DNA of 64,000 nt from an uncultured Caulobacter sp. (GTDB taxonomy: Bacteria; Pseudomonadota; Alphaproteobacteria; Caulobacterales; Caulobacteraceae), in the NCBI GenBank assembly GCA_937925635.1, contig CALALX010000015.1:1-64000 (forward strand), in the 5' to 3' direction. Numbering within the stretch: position 1 is the first letter of the stretch; each line of letters begins with the position of its first letter. A program made the position numbers and the translations under genes. Shown piece by piece: positions 33,204 through 42,951 of the stretch. The notes below the pieces were generated by a model, which ran no database searches, had not been told where the DNA came from, and worked only from the letters and a program-made list of their open reading frames with translations.

Positions 33204-34630
33204 CGGCGCTGGAACTCCGGAGACATCAGCAGGACGGACAGGGCCTCTTCGCGGGACTCGGCCCTGGCGACGGCCTTCCGCACGGCTGGGCTGAGCCGCG
33301 CGCCGAGAGCGCCGGCCGCGACGGCGTTGGGATCGAGGTCGGCGGCGACGACGGCGGAGAAGCCCTCGGCCCAGGTCATCCGCTTGATGATCGCGTCCGG
33401 AGCCGCCCAGGTGAGCGCGACGTCGTCCCAGCCCTTCGGCGAGGGGGGCGAGAAGGCCCGTTGGCCCAGGGCGTTCAGCGGCGGCGCCAGGTGCTCGATG
33501 GCGCCTGGCTGGCCGCCGATCGCGCGCCAGCTGGAGATCAGGAACTCGTAGGGCGTCTTGAACTTGGCCGGCGTCGGGTCCCAGGCCTCGGGCGCCTCGA
33601 TCAGGGCGCGGGCCACGACGGCGAGGTCGCCGCCCGAGCCGAGCCAGGCCTTCTCCAGCCGGGCGACCAGGGCGGGGGAGGGCTCGTCGGCCGTGAAGTG
33701 CCGCGCGATCTTGCGGCTCAGATGGCGGGCGGTGGCCGGGTGGGCGGCCAGGTCCTTGAGGATGGCGCCGGCCTGCATCGCCTCGTCCGGCGCGTAGGTC
33801 TTGCCCATCACCGAGCGGGACCCCGGCTCATGGGCGGCGACCCGGAACACGAACCGGCCGCGCCGCGCCTCCGCCTCGCGCAGGCCGCCGACGCTCCAGC
33901 CGGTCAGGGCGCGCGCGAACTCGGTCACGTCAGCCTGGCTGTAGCCGCCGTCGACGCCGACCGTGTGCAGTTCCAGAATCTCGCGGGCGAGGTTCTCGTT
34001 CAGGCCCCCGCCGACGCCGGGGACCGCGTTCGGCCGTCGGCGCAGGTAGCCGGCGGCCGGGCTGCCGGGGCCGACCGACTGCGCCTGGTCGAGGTAGAGC
34101 AGCATGCCCGGGTGCATGGTCGAGCTGATCAGCAGGTCTTCGAACCGGCCGAACACCCGCGGCCGGATCGCCTCCTGCTCGAACGGGCCGACGACCGAGG
34201 CGGTGACCAGCTTCACGCCCGAAACCGTGAAGTGGTTCGCCCAGAACAGCGCCCAGCGCTCACGAAAGCCCGCCGGCGTCGTCGCGGCCAGCTGGGCGCG
34301 GGCCAGGAAGTCGACCGCCGCGCCTTCGCGCAGCATGCGCGCGGCGATGCGGACCGGATCCCGATCGGGCGGGGTGTCGCCGCCGTCGTCGCCCGCCATG
34401 CCTCGGCGCATCGCCCGGCGATCCTGCTGGTAGACGCGGAAGTCGGCGATGCGCTGGGCCGCGGTCGCCGGGTCCGCCTGCGGCTGGTCGGCGCCGGCGG
34501 GCCGGATCTGGGCCCGCAGCCATCCCTTCGGATCCTTCGCGACCTCCGCCAGCTCGCCCGGGCGGGCGCCGAGGCCGAAGCGGGTGACGGCGATGGCCGC
34601 CTGCAGATCTGTGTCGGAGGGTGAAGCCAC
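33200..34630 (-). CDS. DUF1800 family protein
   Basis: The 476-residue protein contains AAIAVTRFGLGARPGELAEV, RERWALFWANHFTVSG and NENLAREILELHTVGVDGGY SQADVTEFARALTGW, all DUF1800 hallmarks. The start overlaps nothing upstream, and the stop overlaps the DUF1501 ATG by four bases. The pair is presumably translated together. No enzymatic role is established. Confidence 0.87.
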   Translation of the reverse strand: MASPSDTDLQAAIAVTRFGLGARPGELAEVAKDPKGWLRAQIRPAGADQPQADPATAAQRIADFRVYQQDRRAMRRGMAGDDGGDTPPDRDPVRIAARMLREGAAVDFLARAQLAATTPAGFRERWALFWANHFTVSGVKLVTASVVGPFEQEAIRPRVFGRFEDLLISSTMHPGMLLYLDQAQSVGPGSPAAGYLRRRPNAVPGVGGGLNENLAREILELHTVGVDGGYSQADVTEFARALTGWSVGGLREAEARRGRFVFRVAAHEPGSRSVMGKTYAPDEAMQAGAILKDLAAHPATARHLSRKIARHFTADEPSPALVARLEKAWLGSGGDLAVVARALIEAPEAWDPTPAKFKTPYEFLISSWRAIGGQPGAIEHLAPPLNALGQRAFSPPSPKGWDDVALTWAAPDAIIKRMTWAEGFSAVVAADLDPNAVAAGALGARLSPAVRKAVARAESREEALSVLLMSPEFQRR

Positions 34631-34721
34631 GTCGGCGGTCCTTGAAACTGCGAGGCCGTTCGGTCACTTCAACGCCGTGCGGCGGCCTGTCCGTCGCGAG
34701 AGACTTCGAAGGGAAATTCCG

Positions 34722-35465
34722 GTGACCGGCAAGGGTGACGGCGTCCAGAAGCCGCGACGGTTCTACAAGGCGGCCACCGCGGGCGAGGCGGAGGGCGGCT
34801 TCGCCGTGCTGCTCGACGGCCGCGCGCCCAGGACCCCGGCCGGCGCCCGTCTGGTCCTGCCGACCCTGTCGCTGGCGGCGCTGGTCGCCGCCGAATGGGA
34901 CGCGCAGGCGAGCGAGATCGACAGCGCTCTCATGCCCGCCACGCGGCTGGCCGCCACCGCCATCGACCGCGTCTCCGCTGTCCGCGACGAGGTCGCCGAC
35001 GAGGTGGCCCGCTACGCCGGCTCGGATCTGCTCTGCTACCGCGCCGAGGCGCCGACGGGCCTGGTCGCGGCGCAGGCGGCCGCCTGGGACCCGCTGCTGG
35101 GCTGGGCGGACGAGACGCTGGGTCTGACGTTGACGGCGGTTTCGGGGATCATCCACAAGGCGCAGCCGGACGCGTCGCTGGCCCGGGCGAGGGCGCTGGC
35201 CCTAGAGCTGGACGACTTCGGACTGACGGGGCTGGCCCAGGCGGCGGGACTGTTCGGCTCCGCCGTGCTGGCCTTCGCCGTGCAGCGCGGCCGGATGAGC
35301 GGCCAGGAGGCCCACGCGCTCGCCCGCTTCGACGAGGCCTGGCAGGAGGAGCGCTGGGGCGTCGACGACGAGGCCGCCGACCGCACGGCGGCGCGGCTGG
35401 ACGAGGCGCTGCTGCTGGAACGATGGTTCGCGGCCTTGACGGACCGGGCAGGGGACGCGCGCTGA
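34722..35465 (+). CDS. ATP12-family F1-ATPase assembly chaperone
   Basis: The 247-residue protein (GTG start behind aaggga) opens with KPRRFYKAATAGEAEGGFAV LLDGR. It has LVLPTLSLAALVAAEWDAQ and SDLLCYRAEAPTGLVAAQAA AWDPLL, typical of ATP12. In mitochondria and Alphaproteobacteria ATP12 helps the alpha subunit join F1. Upstream in-frame codons cross the divergent promoter area and are rejected. Confidence 0.87.
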   Translation: MTGKGDGVQKPRRFYKAATAGEAEGGFAVLLDGRAPRTPAGARLVLPTLSLAALVAAEWDAQASEIDSALMPATRLAATAIDRVSAVRDEVADEVARYAGSDLLCYRAEAPTGLVAAQAAAWDPLLGWADETLGLTLTAVSGIIHKAQPDASLARARALALELDDFGLTGLAQAAGLFGSAVLAFAVQRGRMSGQEAHALARFDEAWQEERWGVDDEAADRTAARLDEALLLERWFAALTDRAGDAR

Positions 35466-35577
35466 ACGGCGCCGCCCCGACGGGCGCCGACCTCACGTCA
35501 CGTCAGCCAAATCAACGCCTTGTCACGCCCCCGTCACGGCTTTAACCCGGTGCCGACTTCGTCAAGGGGACACCGGC

Positions 35578-37110
<1,533 letters not shown>

Positions 37111-37217
37111 GCTGCTGGGAGCATCCGCCATGCGGAAGGGCGACGGCAGCGTCGAGGAGCCTTGCGATTGGCGACAGGCTGAGTTTTTCTGCTCCCGAAA
37201 TGGCAGTGGGGTCTGAG

Positions 37218-37733
37218 ATGCGCGGATTGGCGGCTGTGGGTATGTCCGTGACCTTCGCCGCTGTGCTGTTGTCAGCGGGGCAGGCTTTCGCGGAGCCAGA
37301 GCGCGGCGAGTTTGCCTATGCGAGCCAGGACTTCGAAGACGTAATGGTGTTCTTCGACATGGGCCGGAAGGTCTCGTTGTTCGGCCGGCGCGACGCCAAG
37401 TCCATCGGGATGGGCGATCCAGATCAGATTCTGCCATGTGACTTGGGTCGCTACTGCGTCAAGCTGCTCAGCCAGGATGTTCCCCTGATCGTCTTGGGAG
37501 AAGGCGAGACTCTCGATGTTCCCGGCCTTCGTGCGAGGGTTGATCAGGTGACTTTCGGCGATTCTGCTCCTTGCAATCGGACGCGAGTTTGGGCCGACAA
37601 CGGCGACTACAGCGAAAACGTCCACTGCAGCGTCATCGGCATGGTCACGATCAAGTTCCAGTCGAAGGACTGGGAGGATCAGGATCTCTTCCTGAAGAGC
37701 TGGCATGGCTTCGGCGCGACAGATACGCGCTAG
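37218..37733 (+). CDS. Exported protein of unknown function
   Basis: The 171-residue product has a signal peptide MRGLAAVGMSVTFAAVLLSA GQAFA. The mature part has four Cys (PCDLGRYC, PCNRTRV, VHCSV) that could form two disulfides. No family is recognised. The codon use is less GC-biased than in neighbours, suggesting acquisition or weak selection. The ATG at 37218 is chosen to start the signal; an ATG 18 bases earlier is possible. Confidence 0.6.
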   Translation: MRGLAAVGMSVTFAAVLLSAGQAFAEPERGEFAYASQDFEDVMVFFDMGRKVSLFGRRDAKSIGMGDPDQILPCDLGRYCVKLLSQDVPLIVLGEGETLDVPGLRARVDQVTFGDSAPCNRTRVWADNGDYSENVHCSVIGMVTIKFQSKDWEDQDLFLKSWHGFGATDTR

Positions 37734-38157
37734 CGCTGCTCAACTTCTTCTCCGAAGTGCAGCGCTTGAGGAGGACAGATCACATTCGATCCACCCCCTC
37801 CCGGGCCCGCCGCATACTTGCGTCGTTCCATCGCACGGGGAGGGCGCTCGGCCGGCGACCTTGCGGCGGCGGGATGGAGTTCGAGCGGGGACAGGGATGA
37901 GGGGGTTACTCATCCGGTCCGGGGAAGCCTTGCCAGGCTCCCGCCCGTCGGAGGCGTTCCGGCTAAGCCCTAACGAAGGCTGCCGAGCGGAAGCTTCCGG
38001 ATAACGAGCTTCGCGGAGCGTCACGGACTTTCCCACTCTTGCACCTTGCACACACAGACATCCGGGCAAGACCGGAGCGCTCCGCACCACCTCCCCAACC
38101 TTCACGGGCCAAGGCCTGTGAGGCGGCGAAGCCGCGCCACGATGGAGGAGATCCGCA
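37734..38157. other. Non-coding stretch with repeat-like fragments
   Basis: This 424-base gap has no convincing gene. It contains fragments that look like remnants of intergenic repeats: ccaccccctcccgggccc near 37793, cggggagggcgctc near 37840, cacctccccaaccttcacggg near 38088 and a small hairpin ggcggcgaagccgc near 38118. No T-run terminator is clear. The right end supplies the ggaggag site of the next gene. Confidence 0.45.
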
Positions 38158-38379
38158 ATGAGCAGACCCAGACCCCGCCGACCCGGGCGGGAGGAGCTTC
38201 CCGAAGAGTATTTCTACCACTCGCGTCCGGACGTGCTGGAGGCCAAGCATCGCGAGATCGACGAGAAGCTCGCTCGCCTCAAGGCGTGCGACGAAGCCGC
38301 CGCCGCCGAACGCAACGGGGGCACGGGCGTCGCCGCCCATGCCCCCGCACGGTTTTCGGAGATCGAGAAAGGAGCCTAA
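38158..38379 (+). CDS. Small charged protein of unknown function
   Basis: The 73-residue product MSRPRPRRPGREELPEEYFY contains a helical region with VLEAKHREIDEKLARLKACD EAAAA. A strong ggaggag site lies 8 bases before the ATG. It is convergent with the bactofilin gene five bases away. No family is recognised. Confidence 0.55.
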   Translation: MSRPRPRRPGREELPEEYFYHSRPDVLEAKHREIDEKLARLKACDEAAAAERNGGTGVAAHAPARFSEIEKGA

Positions 38380-38384
38380 CGCAC

Positions 38385-38900
38385 CTAGTGCGACGGCTTG
38401 GGCGGCGCGGCGAACGGATCGCCGGCCGGGGCCGAGGGCGCGTGCGACACCGGCTGCGGGGCCGGGCTGTGGTGCGGCGCGGACGGCCGCTGGAACTTCA
38501 GGCTGCGGCCCTGGAAGAAGGCGCCGGTTTCCATGGCCAGCTGTTCGTGGGTGATGTCCCCGTCGACGTAGGATGTCCCATAAAGGCGCACCTGCTTGGC
38601 GGTGACCGAGCCGATCACGCGGCCGCGGACCTCGGCGGCTTCGGCGTAGACCGAGCCCTCGATGTGGCCAGTGTCGCCGACCGTCAGGCGGCCGACGCGG
38701 ACGTCGCCGCGGACGGTGCCGTCGATCTGCAGTTCACCGTCGCCGGTGACCCCGCCCTCGATGGTGATCCCGTCGCTGATAAGGGATGCGACGCGCGGAC
38801 GGGCCTTGGGAGCCTCCGGCGCCGAAGGGGCCGGCGCGCTCGCCACGGGCGTGGCGGCGGGGGCGGACTTGGGCTGGGGCTTAGTCGGTTTGCTGAACAT
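38385..38900 (-). CDS. bacA: Bactofilin (polymer-forming cytoskeletal protein)
   Basis: The 171-residue protein has a Pro/Ala-rich N-tail, then the bactofilin beta-helix (about 38-135) with repeats such as SDGITIEGGVTGDGELQIDG TV, RGDVRVGRLTVGDTGHIEGS V and AAEVRGRVIGSVTAKQVRLY. A disordered Pro-rich C-tail closes it. Bactofilins form membrane-associated filaments that position cell-wall enzymes, for example at stalks. Its start lies inside the M23 gene by 20 bases, coupling the two. Confidence 0.92.
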   Translation of the reverse strand: MFSKPTKPQPKSAPAATPVASAPAPSAPEAPKARPRVASLISDGITIEGGVTGDGELQIDGTVRGDVRVGRLTVGDTGHIEGSVYAEAAEVRGRVIGSVTAKQVRLYGTSYVDGDITHEQLAMETGAFFQGRSLKFQRPSAPHHSPAPQPVSHAPSAPAGDPFAAPPKPSH

Positions 38901-40032
38901 ATTCGCCGGCCTTCAGATAACGGTTCGGGTTCTGAGCCCGGCCATTGACCCACACTTCGTAGTGCAAATGTGGGCCAGTCGACCGGCCTGTCGAACCCAT
39001 CGATGCAATACGCTGGCCAACTGCGACGCGCTGTCCGACGGAGACGCTGAAAGCGGCGAGGTGAGCGTAACGGGTCTTGAATCCGGAGCCGTGGTCGATC
39101 TCCACGGTGTTGCCGTAGCCCGAGCGGACGCCGGCGTAGGACACGACGCCCGGCGCCGTGGCGTAGATCGGCGTGAAGGAGGCGCCGGGGAAGTCGAGGC
39201 CGGAGTGGAAGGCCGGCCGCCGCGTGAACGGATCGAGCCGCACGCCATAGCTCGACGACTGCGCGGCCGCGCCGGTCGGGCGGAAGAAGGGCAGGCCCCT
39301 GGCCGCCTGCTGCAGGGCGCGCATGTCCGACATGTTGTTGGCCGCGCGCTGGATGCGCATGGCGAAGCCTTCGTCCACGTCGAGCACGGCCGCCAGGGCG
39401 CGCGGATCCTTGGCCTCGATCAGCGGACCGCCCAGCGAGCCGCCGCGGCCGCGGTAGCCCTGCGGGTCGAGCCCGGCGAGGCGGAAGGCCAGGCGCAGGC
39501 GTTCGGCGCGACTGCGGGCGTAGCCCTCGGCGGCCGTGATCATACGCTCCTGGTCGATCAGGGTGTTCTGGATGCGCTGCACCGGCGTGGTCGCGTTCAG
39601 GCGCGGCTTGGCCGGAGCCAGCGCGGCCTGGGCGCCGGGCGCGCCCTTGAATTCCTTGAGCAGTTCGGCGAGCGCCGCGTGCCGGCTTTCCACGGACGAG
39701 GCGAGTTCGTCGAACGAGCCGTTGGTGGTCGACAGCTGGGCGATGGCGCTGTTGAGGCGCGCCTGGCGGTCAGCGGTGATCCGCTCCCAGTAGCGCTGCT
39801 GCTTGATCAGTTCCTGGTCGGCGGCGCTGACCGACAGCGCGCTGACCATCATGGCGGCGGTGGAGACGCCCATCCACAGGGCGGCGGCGGCGATCAGGCC
39901 CGCGCCCATCATCTGCTTGCCGGTGGACAGAACGAAGCCGCGCATCTCGCCGCCCGAGCGGATGTAGAGATGCCGTTCTGGGAAGAGCTCCTCCAGAGCC
40001 CGCCGAAGTCGCCGTACGCGCGTTACAGCCAT
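38881..40032 (-). CDS. M23 (LytM) peptidoglycan hydrolase, bactofilin partner (LmdC-like)
   Basis: The 383-residue protein has a cytoplasmic basic N-terminus, one membrane helix (about 42-70) and a periplasmic coiled-coil segment (about 72-150). A C-terminal LytM domain carries FHSGLDFPG and GPHLHYEVWVNG, which hold the zinc ligands, so it should be catalytically active. In Hyphomonas a bactofilin and the adjacent M23 enzyme LmdC work together in morphogenesis, and this layout matches. The ATG at 40032 is chosen; a GTG at 40089 would add 19 residues. Confidence 0.87.
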   Translation of the reverse strand: MAVTRVRRLRRALEELFPERHLYIRSGGEMRGFVLSTGKQMMGAGLIAAAALWMGVSTAAMMVSALSVSAADQELIKQQRYWERITADRQARLNSAIAQLSTTNGSFDELASSVESRHAALAELLKEFKGAPGAQAALAPAKPRLNATTPVQRIQNTLIDQERMITAAEGYARSRAERLRLAFRLAGLDPQGYRGRGGSLGGPLIEAKDPRALAAVLDVDEGFAMRIQRAANNMSDMRALQQAARGLPFFRPTGAAAQSSSYGVRLDPFTRRPAFHSGLDFPGASFTPIYATAPGVVSYAGVRSGYGNTVEIDHGSGFKTRYAHLAAFSVSVGQRVAVGQRIASMGSTGRSTGPHLHYEVWVNGRAQNPNRYLKAGEYVQQTD

Positions 40033-40304
40033 AGCCCCCGAACCCGATTTTTTCGGTTTCGGCGATATGCCGCGAGATTGGAGAAACACGCAAGGGGCTT
40101 CGCGCTACAGGTGTGCGCGATGCCTTGATTTCGACCTCTGCAGATCGAGCGTTAACCAGATCGGGTGACTTCCGCCACCAGAACCGACGTCTTGACGCTC
40201 CGGGCGCGATTATTGCGGGGCATTCGCGACCTTTTGGCAACACTTGTGGTTACTCTTCGGTCACGGCCCTCGCCGCGACCGAATGTCGCCCGCCGGCCTT
40301 TACC

Positions 40305-40769
40305 CTACAAGGCCCGGGCGGCTTCGAGCACCTGCTCGACGTGGCCCTTGACCTTCACCTTTCGCCAGATCTTCCGGACCACGCCGGCCTTGTCGATCAG
40401 GAAGGTCGAGCGGTCGATGCCCATGTACTCGCGGCCGTAGAGGCTCTTCTGAACCCAGGAGCCGTAGCGTTCGATGACGTCGCTCTCGGCGTCCGAGCCA
40501 AGCTCGACGGTCAGGCCGTGCTTGGCGCGGAACTTCCCGTGCTTCGCCGCCGTATCCTTCGAGACGCCGATCACGACCGCGCCGGCGGCCTCGAAATCGG
40601 CCTTCGCCTGGGAGAAGCCGATGCTCTCGGTGGTGCAGCCGGGCGTGTCGTCCTTCGGATAGAAGAACAGCACCACCGTCTTTCCCCGCAGGTCCGCCAG
40701 CGACACCCGGCCGGTGTCGGTCGGCAGGTCGAAGTCGGGGGCCTTGTCGCCTTCGGCGGGTCCGGTCAT
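40305..40769 (-). CDS. bcp: Thioredoxin-dependent thiol peroxidase, BCP/PrxQ type
   Basis: The 154-residue peroxiredoxin has the motif FFYPKDDTPGCTTES with peroxidatic Cys45. The Cys five residues later found in many PrxQ proteins is replaced by Ile (CTTESI), so it is probably a 1-Cys type or uses another resolving thiol. It reduces hydroperoxides. The ATG at 40769 follows ggagg. An apparent N-terminal extension reading VPAFAGM is the neighbouring repeat. Confidence 0.92.
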   Translation of the reverse strand: MTGPAEGDKAPDFDLPTDTGRVSLADLRGKTVVLFFYPKDDTPGCTTESIGFSQAKADFEAAGAVVIGVSKDTAAKHGKFRAKHGLTVELGSDAESDVIERYGSWVQKSLYGREYMGIDRSTFLIDKAGVVRKIWRKVKVKGHVEQVLEAARAL

Positions 40770-40790
40770 GTGCGCCTCCAATTTTCCGAG

Positions 40791-40866
40791 CATCCCCGCG
40801 AAGGCGGGGACCCAAGCTGAGTCCGATACGTCCCGAGGCCGCATGGACCCCCGCCTTCGCGGGGGC
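40791..40866. repeat. Palindromic intergenic repeat (family A-like, short)
   Basis: The arms catccccgcgaaggcgggga / ccccgccttcgcgggggc flank about 25 bases between bcp and tyrS. The interior contains a GANTC site (gagtc at 40819-40823), the CcrM methylation target in Caulobacter. Long intergenic inverted repeats with GANTC are known in that genus. Confidence 0.75.
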
Positions 40867-40880
40867 CCTCGGACAAGGGA

Positions 40881-42134
40881 TCAGACCGGCTTCACGAGCA
40901 CGATCTTCTTCTTGCCCTGGCTCAGCTTGATCACGCCGTCGACGAGGTCGGCCTCGGTGATCACGCGGTCGCCGTTCTGCTCCTGGACGTCGTTCAAGCG
41001 CAGGCCGCCGCCCTGGGCCAGGCGTCGGGCCTCGCCACGGGAAGCGGTGAGGCCGGCGTCGACCGCGAGGGCCGCCAGCGTCGCCCCGAACACGCCCGCG
41101 GACGGAAGCTCGACCGTCGGCAGGTCGGCCGACAGCGCGCCCTGTTCGAAGGCCTTCTCCGCCGCGTCGCGGGCGGCCTTCGCGGCATCTTCGCCGTGCA
41201 GCATGGTGGTGGCCGCGTCGGCGAGGGCCTTCTTGGCCTCGTTGATCGACGCGCCCTGCATGGCCTCCCACCTCGCCACCTCGTCCAACGGCATGTCGGT
41301 GAACAGGCGCAGGAAACGGCCGACGTCGGCGTCCTCGGCGTTGCGCCAGAACTGCCAGTAGTCGTACGGGCTGCGCATGTCGGGGTTCAGCCAGACCGCG
41401 CCCTGCGCCGTCTTGCCCATCTTGGCGCCCGAGGCGGTCGACAGCAGCGGCGTGGTCAGGCCAAAGGCCGGCTTGTGGTCGACGCGGCGGATCAGCTCCA
41501 CGCCGTTGAGGATGTTGCCCCACTGGTCGGACCCGCCCATCTGCAGCAGGCAGCCGCGCGACCGCGACAGCTCCAGGAAGTCCACCGACTGCATCAGCAT
41601 GTAGTTGAACTCAAGGAAGGTCATCGGCTGCTCGCGCTCGAGCCGCTGCTTGACCGAGTCGAAGGCCAGCATGCGGTTGACCGTGAAGTGCACGCCGTAG
41701 TCGCGCAGGAACTGGACGTAGCCGAACTTCGAAAGCCACTCGTCGTTGTCGACCATCACCGCGTCGGTGGGCCCGTCGCCGAAGGTCAGGAACTTGGCGA
41801 ACACCGTCTGGATCGAGGCGATGTTGGCCTTGATGTCGTCTTCGCTGAGCAGCTTGCGCGACTCGTCCTTGCCGGTGGGATCGCCGACCTTGGTCGTGCC
41901 GCCGCCCATCAGGACGATCGGCTTGTGGCCGGCCTGCTGCAGGCGGCGCAGCATCATGATCTGGATCAGGCTGCCGACGTGCAGGCTGGGCGCGGTGGCG
42001 TCGAAGCCGATGTAGGCCGCGATCGGTCCCTTGGCGCAGGCTTCGTCCAGCTCCTCCGGATGGGTGATCTGGTGGATGAAGCCGCGGTCCCGCAGCGTGC
42101 GCAGGAACTCGGACTTGAAGGCGGCGTCGGTCAT
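40881..42134 (-). CDS. tyrS: Tyrosyl-tRNA synthetase
   Basis: The 417-residue class I synthetase has the HIGH-like PSLHVGSLI near residue 48, GGGTTKVGDPTGKDESRKLL S, the KMSKS-like AKMGKT, and a C-terminal S4 domain. It charges tRNA-Tyr. The ATG at 42134 lies behind aaggaga and gives the standard length. Twenty-three further in-frame codons upstream are unlikely to be used. Confidence 0.95.
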   Translation of the reverse strand: MTDAAFKSEFLRTLRDRGFIHQITHPEELDEACAKGPIAAYIGFDATAPSLHVGSLIQIMMLRRLQQAGHKPIVLMGGGTTKVGDPTGKDESRKLLSEDDIKANIASIQTVFAKFLTFGDGPTDAVMVDNDEWLSKFGYVQFLRDYGVHFTVNRMLAFDSVKQRLEREQPMTFLEFNYMLMQSVDFLELSRSRGCLLQMGGSDQWGNILNGVELIRRVDHKPAFGLTTPLLSTASGAKMGKTAQGAVWLNPDMRSPYDYWQFWRNAEDADVGRFLRLFTDMPLDEVARWEAMQGASINEAKKALADAATTMLHGEDAAKAARDAAEKAFEQGALSADLPTVELPSAGVFGATLAALAVDAGLTASRGEARRLAQGGGLRLNDVQEQNGDRVITEADLVDGVIKLSQGKKKIVLVKPV

Positions 42135-42370
42135 CGGAAGCGGATCTCCTTGCGCCGTCGCCTCTAGCACGGCGGGCGGGGAGGGGTTCAAGGTCATGAG
42201 CATACGGAGGTCTCCTTAAGGGGGACCGGCGACCGTGTGCTGGGTGATGGAGTCACATGCCGCCGGGAGGTGGGCGGCATGCGATCGCAACGCCGCTCGT
42301 CAGAACGAGCGGGCGTAATAGAGGGCGGCGAGGGCGGCCTTGGCGATCATGGGCCGATCAGATGCCTGCG

Positions 42371-42390
42371 CGGTTGACCCGCGTCAACCG
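42371..42390. promoter_or_regulatory. Perfect inverted repeat upstream of the DOMON-like gene
   Basis: CGGTTGAC-CCGC-GTCAACCG is a perfect 8-bp palindrome ending 18 bases before the ATG at 42409. It could be an operator or a hairpin in the leader. Two further hairpins (42256-42281, catgccgcc arms, and 42293-42312, ccgctcgt arms) fill the 274-base gap after tyrS, which has no other content. Confidence 0.45.
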
Positions 42391-42408
42391 CCCGCTATCG
42401 AAGGACGG

Positions 42409-42951
42409 ATGAGGCTGACCCTTGCGCCACACCCCCTGACGCCCTGCGACGCGATCGAGACCATCGAGGTCGATGTGGCGCGCGGGAAAGGCGGGGCCCT
42501 GGCGCTTCGTTTCGTGGCGAAGGGCGATATCGCCCGCCTGCGCCTGCCCCCGCCGCGGGATCGCGCCCGCGCCGACGAACTCTGGCAGGAAACCTGCTTC
42601 GAGGCCTTCGTGAAGCCGGAGGGCGGCGAGGCCTATCACGAGTTCAACCTGTCGCCCTCGAACCGCTGGGCCGGCTACCGTTTCGACGGCTATCGCGAGG
42701 GGATGGCGTCGGCGGGCGGCGTGGCCCTGGCCCATCTGACGCGACGGGCGTCTGAAGACCTCTATGAACTGGTCGCCACCCTGGCTTTCGACGCCGAGGC
42801 CGGCCTGGATCCCGACCGGACCTGGCGCCTCGGCCTGTCCGCCGTCATCGAGGAGGCGTCCGGCGCCAAGTCCTACTGGGCGCTGGCCCATGCGCCGGGT
42901 AAGCCTGACTTCCACCATCCCGACACCTTTGCCCTGGATCTGCCCGCATGA
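42409..42951 (+). CDS. DOMON-like domain protein
   Basis: The 180-residue product MRLTLAPHPLTPCDAIETIE contains ELWQETCFEAFVKPEGGEAY HEFNLSPSNRWAGYRFDGYR and ends KPDFHHPDTFALDL. This is the pattern of DOMON-like (carbohydrate-binding type beta-sandwich) proteins of Alphaproteobacteria. No signal peptide is seen. The ATG at 42409 follows aaggacgg. It overlaps the DUF1343 gene by four bases. Confidence 0.75.
   Translation: MRLTLAPHPLTPCDAIETIEVDVARGKGGALALRFVAKGDIARLRLPPPRDRARADELWQETCFEAFVKPEGGEAYHEFNLSPSNRWAGYRFDGYREGMASAGGVALAHLTRRASEDLYELVATLAFDAEAGLDPDRTWRLGLSAVIEEASGAKSYWALAHAPGKPDFHHPDTFALDLPA

Noticed and set aside
40770..40844. N-terminal extension of Bcp reading WVPAFAGM
   Set aside because: This is the translated intergenic repeat; the ATG at 40769 with ggagg is the proper start.
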